Source: Chloroherpetonaceae bacterium
GTDB taxonomy: Bacteria; Bacteroidota; Chlorobiia; Chlorobiales; Thermochlorobacteraceae
Assembly: GCA_025056565.1 (NCBI GenBank)
Contig: JANWWA010000001.1
Span: forward strand, 1-64,000
Length of the DNA stretch: 64,000 bases
Direction: 5' to 3'
The position numbers and the translations under genes are program-made. The notes under the pieces were generated by a model. That model was not told the DNA's origin. It did not search any database and saw nothing but the letters and a program-made list of their open reading frames with translations. Positions 56,106 through 64,000 of this stretch are shown here, piece by piece; within the stretch, counting starts at the first letter, position 1, and every line of letters begins with the position of its first letter.

Positions 56106-57029
56106 TCAACGACTCAGCAGGCTGCTTAAATCAGGCTTGCCTGCGTCCACCCATGCCGAATACCAGATAGAGGCTACCCGCTCGACCGATTGTGCAAAGC
56201 GGCGTTCGACCATATCTCCTAAGGCCTGCTTGAAACGCTCGTAGTAGAGCGGTGTGTAGATTTCTCGCTCACGTCCATTTTTATCTGTGATAATTGTGCA
56301 AATCTCTTCAGGTTTCAATCCCTCTTTGGCTTTGAGGTCGCATTTCAGGACGGAATCTACAAGTAAGTAGCTTTCCAAAATCCACTTGAAACTTTCTTCC
56401 GTTTTGTCAGCAATGTAGTAGACTCTTGGCTTAATATCGCCCAGCGTTTCATAGTGCCGCATAAAGCGCTCAGGAATATCCGACTCCCAGCGCCCGTGCA
56501 AGCCTTTTTGTCCAGTCAGCTGCCCATCGTAGTTCTCTGTTGCGTGCAGCGGCACATGGCTATCGGCTACATAGTGCCCTAGATTGACCGCAAAGAAGAG
56601 AATCTTATCAAGATTTTTAGTGCGAAATGCTTGTGTTAGGCTATCTGCAAATGCCGCAATTCGCCATGGCACCAGTCCATACGTGCGCAGCGTATCAAAC
56701 GAGTATTTCTTTACCGCATCTTCGTAGCGACGTGGCAGTTCAGGGAAAGGATACTTGCCGTATCGATCAATGTCGAGAAAGTGCTGTGGCGCTTCGCTGG
56801 GGTCAATGCGCCGCCGGTCGTCCGCATCGATTGCATGCTCAATGAGGAACGTAGCATACTCTCTGAAGAATGGCGCAGTTGGCTCTGGCATTGCTTGCAC
56901 GGCGAGTCTATGAATTTGCTTATGCGCCCAGAAGCCCCACCCCTCGGAGAGCTCAAGCGGACAGGCTGCACCCAGCAGTGTCAAAGTGATTGAAATAGCC
57001 CAACGTGCTGAAAAAAATCTGTGGTGCAT
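56106..57029 (-). CDS. Exported zinc hydrolase of the S1/P1 nuclease-phospholipase C fold
   Basis: The 307-residue protein has an N-terminal signal whose mature end would begin near WGFWAHKQIHRLAV; the mature Trp is a zinc ligand in this superfamily. APQHFLDIDRYGKYPF and NLGHYVADSHVPLHATENYDGQLTGQKGLHGRWE fit the S1/P1 or zinc phospholipase C metal site. It could cut single-stranded nucleic acids or phospholipids; the sequence does not decide between them. It is transcribed away from a hydrolase lipoprotein gene. Confidence 0.72.
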   Translation of the reverse strand: MHHRFFSARWAISITLTLLGAACPLELSEGWGFWAHKQIHRLAVQAMPEPTAPFFREYATFLIEHAIDADDRRRIDPSEAPQHFLDIDRYGKYPFPELPRRYEDAVKKYSFDTLRTYGLVPWRIAAFADSLTQAFRTKNLDKILFFAVNLGHYVADSHVPLHATENYDGQLTGQKGLHGRWESDIPERFMRHYETLGDIKPRVYYIADKTEESFKWILESYLLVDSVLKCDLKAKEGLKPEEICTIITDKNGREREIYTPLYYERFKQALGDMVERRFAQSVERVASIWYSAWVDAGKPDLSSLLSR

Positions 57030-57174
57030 AGATAGCGTCAGATTGTTATGCTAAAGTTAGACAGCGCTGCGATTTTCTCACCAAGTTTAAGAAAACTTAA
57101 CAAAGTGTTTCTACCTGACATTTTCTCGCCTATATTTTGCTTGCAACGTTTCAAACTTTTAAAATGCAAGAGCT

Positions 57175-58353
57175 ATGCTTTCTCGTAGTCTATTTCTCAT
57201 CCTCTTTGCAGCCATTCTTATGCACCTATCTTGCACACCAGCTATGCACAGCAGCCGCTTGCTTCGCGTCGAAGAAGATGCGCCTGAGTTAAGGCGCGTT
57301 CCGACTTTGCCTAATATTCGCGCCCGAATGGTTCAAACCACACGCCTACGCACGCGCGTGCTTTTCTCAGGCAATCAAACAGGTGTGCCTGTAATCTTTA
57401 TTCACGGTAACCTCTCTTCGGCTACATGGTGGGAGGAGACTATGCTACGCTTGCCTCCTCAATACTATGCAATCGCACCTGACCTACGTGGCTTTGGTGG
57501 TGCAGATACTGCTGCAGTTGTCGATGCACGGCGTGGCGTAGGTGATTGGGTTGATGATATTCTGGCGCTTGCTGATGCACTTGGCATTCAACGGTTTCAT
57601 GTTGTTGGTAATTCGTTAGGCGGGAATGTGGTGTGGGGTCTGCTTTTGCGCTGCCCAGAGCGTCTTCTAAGCGTAACACTGGTGGCGCCTGGCTCACCCT
57701 TTGGCTTTGGCGGCACAAAAGATACGCTCGGCACGCCTTGCTTTCCTGATTATGCTGGTAGTGGTGCAGGGCTTGCTAATCTGCTCCTACTCAATGCGAT
57801 TAAAGCGGGCGATAGAGGTTTGTCGACATTCTCACCACGAAATGCCTTGCGTAACTTTGTCTTCAAGCCCGGCTTCATTGCCCCACGTGAAGAAGATTTG
57901 CTGTCTGCAATGCTGACCGTTCACATTGGCGAGCGCGCTCTACCCGGCGACAAAACACCTAGTCCAAATTTTCCCGGCTTTGCACCCGGTATCTATGGGC
58001 CTGTTAATGCTATCTCACCCAAGTATGCTCCCTCTTTTAAGGATTTTACACGTATCACCCCTAAGCCGCCGATTTTATGGATTCGTGGCGCGCTGGACAA
58101 AGCTGTCTCAAATCGCGCGTCATCAGACGCAGCCGTATTAGGTCAAGCAGGACTTTTGCCTAATTATCCGGGTGCTGACATCTGCCCGCCCCAACCAATG
58201 ATTGACCAGATTCGCGCAGTCTTACGTGCATATGAGCAGCACTCAGGTTTTGTGCGCGAAATCCTGCTGGACGACTGCGCCCACGCCCCTCACATTGAGC
58301 AGCCTTTGCTTTTTGACCGATATTTCCATGAGCATCTGCTGCGCGCAAAGTAG
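57175..58353 (+). CDS. Alpha/beta-hydrolase lipoprotein
   Basis: The 392-residue protein has a lipobox HLSC (Cys about 20) and therefore should be membrane-anchored. The fold has VIFIHGNLSSATWW, PDLRGFGGAD, VVGNSLGGNVVWGLLL with the nucleophile Ser, and PPILWIRGALDKAVS and CAHAPHIEQP for Asp and His. An insertion of about 100 residues between the Ser and Asp motifs forms a large cap. The substrate is unknown. Confidence 0.82.
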   Translation: MLSRSLFLILFAAILMHLSCTPAMHSSRLLRVEEDAPELRRVPTLPNIRARMVQTTRLRTRVLFSGNQTGVPVIFIHGNLSSATWWEETMLRLPPQYYAIAPDLRGFGGADTAAVVDARRGVGDWVDDILALADALGIQRFHVVGNSLGGNVVWGLLLRCPERLLSVTLVAPGSPFGFGGTKDTLGTPCFPDYAGSGAGLANLLLLNAIKAGDRGLSTFSPRNALRNFVFKPGFIAPREEDLLSAMLTVHIGERALPGDKTPSPNFPGFAPGIYGPVNAISPKYAPSFKDFTRITPKPPILWIRGALDKAVSNRASSDAAVLGQAGLLPNYPGADICPPQPMIDQIRAVLRAYEQHSGFVREILLDDCAHAPHIEQPLLFDRYFHEHLLRAK

Positions 58354-58474
58354 CCTTTCTAAAAATGCGCTATCCAACTATTTAGTAATTTCTGGCAAAT
58401 CAAACTTTTGGAAAAATTGAAACGCTTATTTATTCTTGCTCCACCTGAACTTTCTTCCAATTAACGAAACAACT

Positions 58475-58481
58475 GAGGAGG
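58475..58481 (+). promoter_or_regulatory. Strong ribosome binding site
   Basis: GAGGAGG lies four bases before the ATG of the 898-residue TonB receptor. Few genes in the window have such a clear site, which fixes this start and suggests high expression. Confidence 0.75.
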
Positions 58482-58485
58482 AACT

Positions 58486-61182
58486 ATGGGAAACACTTTT
58501 CGCCACGCTGCTCTTGCGCTTGCTGTATTCTTGATTGCTGCCACATCTTTTGCACAAACCAGCTCACTGAGCGGTCGAGTTACGGACAAAGCCAATCAAA
58601 CTCCACTACCCGGCGCTAGCATCGCAATTCGCGGCACAACCAAAGGCACAACTTCACGTGCAAATGGCACATACAGTATCAGTGGTCTTCTGCCTGGGCG
58701 CTACACCATCGTGGTAACCTATATGGGCTACAAAACCTTTGAGCGCACATTGGAGCTGGCAGAGGGAGAAAACAAACTGGATATTGCACTGGAAGAAGCA
58801 GTCATTCAAACGCAAGAATTGGTGGTGTTTGGCGCATCTCGCCGCACTGAGAAAGTCACAGACGCCCCTGCGTCCGTTCAAACTGTCAGTTCAGCGGAAC
58901 TGGATCGAGTCCCGCTTGCTGCATATGGGTATGCTATGTCGACGCTTAAAGGCGTTGACTTTGTGCGCTCCGGGATTGATGGCATTGGCATTAATGCACG
59001 CGGTTTCAACTCCGCCTTCAATACCAGAATGCTGGTTGTAACCGATAGCCGATTTTCAATCTTGCCTGGTAATGGCTTACCAATTGGCAACCTTAATACC
59101 AATATCAAAGAGGATATTGCCAGCATTGAAATGATTTTGGGTCCTTCATCTGCACTCTACGGACCGAATGCTCATAATGGCGTGGTGAATGTCGTCAGCA
59201 AAGACCCACGCACATCGCAAGGCACTATGTTTGCACTCAATGCAGGTTTGCAGTCTTATTTCTCTGGTCGCTTTCGGCATGCTGGCGCAGTCGGCGATTT
59301 TGCTTGGAAAGCCACCTTCGAGTATATGACGGCTCGCGATTGGGAGTTTGTTGATACGGTCTATCAAACGCCTGCAAACGGTGGAAATATCCCGCACTTC
59401 AATCCCGCCAATCCAGTTATCACACGCCCGGGTTTTGACCCACGAGCCACTGGACGCATAGACACAGACGAAGATCTCTTTCTTGTTCGGCACATTCGTG
59501 GCGAAGGCACTTTTATCTGGAATCTTCCGTTTGAGACCGCTTTCTTAGGCGATCGCCCTGATTTGATACTCTCTTACGGGCAGAGCAACAACTGGGGCGC
59601 TGGTCCCACCAACGCTGGACGCAACTACATTAACAACTGGCTTTTTGCTTACTGGCAAGCCAAATTCGTCTCACCACGACTCTTTGCGCAGATTTACAAC
59701 ACTTGGAACAACTCTGGCAACACTTTTCCGATTCAGAATGTAACGAACATTATGAATGGCAACATTGTGCCTGTGCCCACGCTCTTTGGGCCGCTGCGCG
59801 ACACGAACCGCGTCAATCGCGTCCTGCGTGGCACTATTACCGCAAGCGAAGCTATTCAAGCTGCTCGCTTTGCAGAGCTGTCTTCACGGCTTAATGCCGA
59901 GATTCAGTATAACAATCAAATTGGCGACCGTTTGCGCTTTGTTTTGGCCTTCAATTATCAGGTCGACAATCCGCGCAGTGATGGTACTTACTTAGGCGAT
60001 AACGCTGCATTCAGAGGCGACGGTTCTACTGCGCTTGGCACAGGACGACTTTTGCCAGAAAGCTACATCAGCCTATCTGGCATTAAGCAAATTGGCGGCG
60101 CCCTTCAACTTGACTTTAACCTTACTGAACAACTCCGCCTGCTTGGCGCTTTGCGCTACGACAATCACGACATTTTCGGCGCAATGCTTGCTCCTAAAAT
60201 CGGTGCAATCTACAGCATCGGCGATGGGGCATTGCGCGCCACTTACGGTCGTGGCTATGTCGCCCCTACTGTACTGAATATGTTTATTTTCGTGCCTGCT
60301 GCCGTCGTTGCTGGCTCTACGCTCTCAATTGTGGGCAATTCTGAAGGCTTCACGCTGCAGAACGGCACGGTGTTTGACAAACTTCGTCCTGAGCGAGTTG
60401 ACACATATGAAATCGGCTACAAAGGCGTGCTGCCTGGCAATCTCTTTCTTGACATTAGTGCATACTTCCAAAACTCTGCTGACTTTATCAGCCCCGCTGT
60501 GCCACTTTACTCTGGCTTTACGCCTGACCAGCGCGTTGTGCGCATTGGCAATACCGATGTGCAACCGCAGTTTGTGCAAACATATGTCAATTTCGGTCAG
60601 GTTACCGCATTTGGTGTGGATGCTGGCATTACTTACAACATCAACAACAATTGGACAATTGGTCTGAACTACTCTTGGTTCCGTCCCGATTTCGATGCGA
60701 ACCGGCGTGATGGCAATCGGTTGGTATTTGACGTAAATCGCGATGGCGTTGTAACGCCAAATGAAATCAGTATCAATACGCCAGAGCATAAAGCATCGTT
60801 GGTTGTCACTGCACTGAACCTCTTTGATGGGCTGCTGTTTGGCTCGCTGGCAGTGCGGTATGTGTCATCATATGATTTCGTCTCTGGCGTGCATTATGCC
60901 GGTCGGTTTGGTGAAGGCACACGCACTATTATTCCACGCGACCCCAGTCAGCCACTTGGGCCGAACAACCCAGCCGCTGCGACCTTCCTTTTTAATCGTG
61001 GCCCGCTCGGTGGATTTGTTACGGTGGATTTGAACATTGGCGTCAATATCACCAAAGAGCTGCTTTTCTCGATTTCAGCCACAAACCTTTTCAACACCAT
61101 GCAGCGTGAGATGGTCGCATCGCCCGCAGTTCCACGATTCCTTTTGAGTGAGGTGCGCTACACGATACCCGCATTCTACTAA
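58486..61182 (+). CDS. TonB-dependent receptor
   Basis: The 898-residue protein starts with a signal peptide ending TSFAQ. SLSGRVTDKANQTPLPGASIAIRGTTKGTTSRANGTYSI is a CarboxypepD_reg domain. The plug has VTDAPASVQTVSSAELDRVP and LGPSSALYGPNAHNGVVNVVSKDPR, the TonB plug signature. The barrel ends in an aromatic strand (TIPAFY). It probably imports an iron complex, vitamin or sugar. The substrate cannot be read from the sequence. Confidence 0.9.
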   Translation: MGNTFRHAALALAVFLIAATSFAQTSSLSGRVTDKANQTPLPGASIAIRGTTKGTTSRANGTYSISGLLPGRYTIVVTYMGYKTFERTLELAEGENKLDIALEEAVIQTQELVVFGASRRTEKVTDAPASVQTVSSAELDRVPLAAYGYAMSTLKGVDFVRSGIDGIGINARGFNSAFNTRMLVVTDSRFSILPGNGLPIGNLNTNIKEDIASIEMILGPSSALYGPNAHNGVVNVVSKDPRTSQGTMFALNAGLQSYFSGRFRHAGAVGDFAWKATFEYMTARDWEFVDTVYQTPANGGNIPHFNPANPVITRPGFDPRATGRIDTDEDLFLVRHIRGEGTFIWNLPFETAFLGDRPDLILSYGQSNNWGAGPTNAGRNYINNWLFAYWQAKFVSPRLFAQIYNTWNNSGNTFPIQNVTNIMNGNIVPVPTLFGPLRDTNRVNRVLRGTITASEAIQAARFAELSSRLNAEIQYNNQIGDRLRFVLAFNYQVDNPRSDGTYLGDNAAFRGDGSTALGTGRLLPESYISLSGIKQIGGALQLDFNLTEQLRLLGALRYDNHDIFGAMLAPKIGAIYSIGDGALRATYGRGYVAPTVLNMFIFVPAAVVAGSTLSIVGNSEGFTLQNGTVFDKLRPERVDTYEIGYKGVLPGNLFLDISAYFQNSADFISPAVPLYSGFTPDQRVVRIGNTDVQPQFVQTYVNFGQVTAFGVDAGITYNINNNWTIGLNYSWFRPDFDANRRDGNRLVFDVNRDGVVTPNEISINTPEHKASLVVTALNLFDGLLFGSLAVRYVSSYDFVSGVHYAGRFGEGTRTIIPRDPSQPLGPNNPAAATFLFNRGPLGGFVTVDLNIGVNITKELLFSISATNLFNTMQREMVASPAVPRFLLSEVRYTIPAFY

Positions 61183-61251
61183 AGAGCCTGTCGTGCATGC
61201 GCTCAACTGCACGGTTGGGGTGCCACTCTTGAGGGTTGACTCTTTTGCAGC

Positions 61252-61305
61252 GAAGCGAGGGAGAACTTAAAACTGCAACTTGCAGCACACTTTTCTCCTC
61301 GCTTC
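61252..61305. terminator. Bulged hairpin between convergent genes
   Basis: GAAGCGAGG-G-AGAA (61252-61265) pairs with TTCTCCTCGCTTC (61293-61305), with a second small stem CTGCA/TGCAG (61273-61285) inside. It lies between the TonB receptor and recG; no T-run is clear. Confidence 0.45.
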
Positions 61306-61333
61306 CTTTATTTACGGTTTGCTGAACAGCTCT

Positions 61334-63472
61334 TCACCCAACATCGGAAAGCCCATATTTGTGGCGGAAGTGTCGGATGTAGTAATCACGCACGCAGCGG
61401 TGCTCAGGGAAACGCAAATGAGGGTCTTGGGCTACCAAGGCAAACGCCGCTTCGCGTGCGGATTGCAAAATCTCGCTGTCTTCGTTCAGGTTCGCAATTT
61501 TAAGATTGGTAATGTTGCCAGATTGCTGCGTGCCCATGATGTTGCCTGTGCCACGTAGGCGCGCATCAATTTCAGCAATTTTGAAGCCGTCGGTGGTCTC
61601 TTCCATTGCGTAGAGCCTTGCTTTGGCATCGACGGTCAGTTTATCGTAGATGAGGTAACAATAAGACTGCTCTGCTCCTCTGCCCACGCGCCCACGCAAT
61701 TGATGCAGTTGCGCTAGACCGAAGCGCTCTGCGTGTTCAATAACCATAATTGTCGCATTCGGCACATCCACCCCGACTTCAATGACTGTTGTGCCAACCA
61801 GCACACGCGTTTTGCCAGAGCGGAACAACTCCATTTCTTCTTCCTTCTCGTAAGGGAACATTCGCCCGTGAATGAGTCCTACACGACACTCCTCAAAAAC
61901 ATTATTCTTCAAATACTCATAACTCTCGACCGCCGCTGCTAAATCCACTTTCTCCGATTCTTCGACAAGTGGATAGACAATGTAGGCTTGCCGACCTTTG
62001 CGGATTTCCTCCTTTACGGCTTCATACACTTTTTCACGTTCTGATTCATGGCGCAGGTAAGTGATGACAGGTTTCCGATTTTTCGGCATTTCGTCAATGA
62101 TAGAGACATCTAAATCGCCGTAGAGCGTCATTGCCAGCGTGCGGGGAATTGGCGTTGCGGTCATTAGTAGAATGTGTGGATTGAGGGCTTTGTCTTGCAA
62201 GGCCTTTCGTTGCAAGACCCCAAAGCGATGCTGTTCGTCAATAATCGCTAAGCCCAGATTGTGGAACTGCACCTTATCTTGAATTAAGGCGTGTGTGCCT
62301 ACCACAATTTGCGTTTTGCCTGTTGCAATCGCTTCCAAGATTTCCTCTCGCAACTTTTTGCGCTGCTTGCCAACCAGCAGTTCAATCGTTACGCCAAGCG
62401 GCGCCAGCAAGGACTTAAGGGTGATGTAGTGCTGAGTCGCTAAAATTTCAGTTGGCGCCATAAAGGCACATTGCGCACCGTTATCCAGCGCAATCATCAT
62501 TGCAAACATTGCGACCAGCGTCTTGCCACTTCCGACATCTCCTTGCAGCAGGCGATTCATTTGACTACCGCTGCGCATATCCGCACGGATTTCTTTAATT
62601 ACACGTTTTTGCGCATTGGTCATTTCATACGGCAAAGACTGGTAAAGCCGATTGGTGTAGTCGCCGACCTTTAAGAAAGGCGTGGCATGAACTGTACTAG
62701 CCGTCTCTTCTTTGCGCAAAGCAAAGAGCAGTTGCATAAAAAACAGCTCCGTCCACTTTAAGCGAAACTTGGCGCGCTCCAGTGCCTCAATAGAGTCTGG
62801 AAAGTGAATTTGTTCGTAGGCATCTGGTAGGGGCATTAGGTCATATTTGGAGAGCAACAACGGTGGCAAGTTTTCTTCAATGTATGGCTTTGCTTTATGT
62901 AGCATTTCCCGCATCAGTCGGCGGAGCGTGCGGTTGCTCAGCCCAACTTGCTTCATTGCTTCGGTTGTGGAGTAGAGCGCAATGATCTTGCCTGTGTTAA
63001 ACAGCTCATAATCGCTTTGCTCGCCGTCCAGTTCGCCATCGCTGGACTCTGGTAAGGAGAGTTTGTCGAAGTCAGGGTGCAGCATTTGTGGTCGCGAGCC
63101 GAAGAACCCCACCTTGCCTGAGACTGCTAGTGCTTCGCCCGCCTTAAAGACCTTTTGCAGATACTGCGCCCCTTGAAACCATGTTAGGTCAAGCCGCCCT
63201 GTTCGGTCAAAGAGCTGCACCACCAGCCGACGGTTTTTCCACGATGTACCTTCAAGACGGACAGACTTAATTTCACCGACAACTGTGGCGGTTTCTCCTT
63301 CCCGAAGGGCAGCGATGCTTTTGATGAGCGTTCTATCAAGGTAGCGGCGTGGGAAAAAGTTCAGAAAATCCTCGAAGGTGCGAATGCCAGCGCGGTAAAG
63401 CGCATCGGCACGGTTTGGTCCAATGCCCTTGAGAAACTTAATGTCGCTTTGGAAAAAGCTGGCGCTGTGCAT
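61334..63472 (-). CDS. recG: ATP-dependent DNA helicase RecG
   Basis: The 712-residue protein has an N-terminal wedge/OB region, then LLQGDVGSGKTLVA (Walker A), IIDEQHRFGVLQRKAL (DEQH box), LMTATPIPRTLAMTLYGDLDVS and the C-terminal helicase domain with VGTTVIEVGVDVPNAT and QLRGRVGRG. RecG reverses stalled replication forks and branch-migrates Holliday junctions. Length and domains are normal. Confidence 0.96.
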   Translation of the reverse strand: MHSASFFQSDIKFLKGIGPNRADALYRAGIRTFEDFLNFFPRRYLDRTLIKSIAALREGETATVVGEIKSVRLEGTSWKNRRLVVQLFDRTGRLDLTWFQGAQYLQKVFKAGEALAVSGKVGFFGSRPQMLHPDFDKLSLPESSDGELDGEQSDYELFNTGKIIALYSTTEAMKQVGLSNRTLRRLMREMLHKAKPYIEENLPPLLLSKYDLMPLPDAYEQIHFPDSIEALERAKFRLKWTELFFMQLLFALRKEETASTVHATPFLKVGDYTNRLYQSLPYEMTNAQKRVIKEIRADMRSGSQMNRLLQGDVGSGKTLVAMFAMMIALDNGAQCAFMAPTEILATQHYITLKSLLAPLGVTIELLVGKQRKKLREEILEAIATGKTQIVVGTHALIQDKVQFHNLGLAIIDEQHRFGVLQRKALQDKALNPHILLMTATPIPRTLAMTLYGDLDVSIIDEMPKNRKPVITYLRHESEREKVYEAVKEEIRKGRQAYIVYPLVEESEKVDLAAAVESYEYLKNNVFEECRVGLIHGRMFPYEKEEEMELFRSGKTRVLVGTTVIEVGVDVPNATIMVIEHAERFGLAQLHQLRGRVGRGAEQSYCYLIYDKLTVDAKARLYAMEETTDGFKIAEIDARLRGTGNIMGTQQSGNITNLKIANLNEDSEILQSAREAAFALVAQDPHLRFPEHRCVRDYYIRHFRHKYGLSDVG

Positions 63473-63546
63473 ACCTTACTCGACACTTTTTCCTATCACT
63501 AAAAAATACGCTTATCTGTTACTTACCAGCGTCCTGCTCTCTCACA

Positions 63547-64000
63547 CTACTTTGTCTTCATTACATACACGCCGTCCCAATTTTCGGGGAGTGTTTCATG
63601 CGCCAGCATCTGGCAACGGCGAATGTAAGTCTTGGCAGGTCCATCGTTTGGCGAGAGCTGCAATACAGCCTCGAAGCGGCGAATTGCACCTACCCAATCC
63701 TGCTTGCGGTATAAGGCAAGTGCTTCGGCAAAGCACTCAACTTTTTCTTGCTCCTGCGACGAAAGCCCTCCCTTTTCAGAGAGCAGTTCATAGATGCGAA
63801 TTGGAATTGCTTTGCCCTTCACGCGCAGATAATCCAGCTCACGCACTTCAATAAAGTCTTTTGCTTGCTGATAGGTGCTTTCACTAATGATAATGTTTGT
63901 GCCGTATTCCTTATTTGCGCCCTCTAAGCGAGAGGCTAAGTTTACTGCATCACCAATGACGGTGTAGTCCATGTGCATCTCTGAGCCGATGTTGCCGATA
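63547..64000 (-). CDS. Class III adenylate/guanylate cyclase, C-terminal part (cut by window edge)
   Basis: Only the last 150 residues are visible; the start lies beyond 64000. IGNIGSEMHMDYTVIGDAVNLASRLEGANKEYG is the end of a class III nucleotide cyclase domain, including the VNLASR stretch that contributes to catalysis. A short linker with LRVKGKAIPIRIYELL follows, then about 60 residues like a tetratricopeptide pair (ALALYRKQDWVGAIRRFEAVLQLSPNDG). Such proteins often carry N-terminal CHASE2 or other sensor domains. The stop lies 74 bp before the recG start on the same strand. Confidence 0.88.
   Translation of the reverse strand, partial: IGNIGSEMHMDYTVIGDAVNLASRLEGANKEYGTNIIISESTYQQAKDFIEVRELDYLRVKGKAIPIRIYELLSEKGGLSSQEQEKVECFAEALALYRKQDWVGAIRRFEAVLQLSPNDGPAKTYIRRCQMLAHETLPENWDGVYVMKTK

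Overview
The window looks like a chromosomal piece from the Bacteroidota/Chlorobiota (FCB) group. Three secreted proteins end in type IX secretion (T9SS/Por) sorting domains. There is a PorV/PorQ-like outer-membrane protein, two TonB-dependent receptors with N-terminal carboxypeptidase-regulatory-like domains, a bacillithiol enzyme (BshC), a MenA-type prenyltransferase and many Bacteroidota-style lipoproteins. A homogentisate 1,2-dioxygenase implies oxygen use. A Chlorobiota member with aerobic capacity (Chloroherpeton/Thermochlorobacter-like) is my best guess, but this is inference and no rRNA is present to test it.

Layout. 1-297: tail of a CRISPR array (five identical 30-bp repeats, four spacers) that starts exactly at base 1. 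298-1160: no convincing gene. 1.2-4.5 kb: a large exported M19-dipeptidase-like protein. 4.7-5.5 kb: tRNA-Lys, secG and a DUF2905 gene. 5.6-10.3 kb: a tightly packed envelope cluster (PorV-like protein, lipase-like protein, two lipoproteins, a T9SS protein with BNR repeats). 10.5-12.9 kb: ApaG-domain protein and a secreted T9SS nuclease. 13-17.5 kb: thiS/thiO, an HNH endonuclease, hmgA, a small exported protein and a SET-domain protein. 17.5-20 kb: surE and bshC.

20.0-27.0 kb, minus strand: a complete type III-A CRISPR effector operon, csm1(cas10)-csm2-csm3-csm4-csm5, followed by a lone CARF-type (APE2256-like) gene. The HD, GGDD and Csm3 cleavage residues are intact, so target RNA cleavage and cyclic oligoadenylate signalling should both work. 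There is no cas6, cas1, cas2 or HEPN-containing csm6 in the window. The CARF protein is therefore best viewed as a candidate ring nuclease or sensor, with its partner effector elsewhere.

27-31.5 kb: a THI5/NMT1-like protein, pyrB, a peptide-binding lipoprotein and an ElaA-like acetyltransferase. 31.6-36.6 kb: translationally coupled T9SS GH13 amylase-like protein, AAA ATPase and hisB. 36.7 kb: menA-like gene behind a TetR-type operator. 37.8-41.3 kb: the classic ffh-rpsP-rimM-trmD-rplS operon. 41.5-43.2 kb: moaC, a Uma2 nuclease-like gene and mobA. 43.3-49.2 kb: hydrolase, small membrane protein, purB, rpmE, frr and a DAK2-DegV (FakA-FakB-like) fusion. 49.3-64 kb: TonB receptor plus TPR protein, ispF, lipoprotein plus CobW-type GTPase, DUF4397 lipoprotein, S1/P1-like zinc hydrolase, hydrolase lipoprotein, a second TonB receptor, recG and the end of a nucleotide cyclase gene cut by the window edge.

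The strongest leads for something new are the III-A operon with its lone CARF protein and an enlarged Csm5, the repeat-bearing exported dipeptidase-like protein, the one-chain fatty-acid kinase fusion, and a small membrane protein with a LytTR-like tail. All functional calls rest on sequence reading alone; no searches were run.
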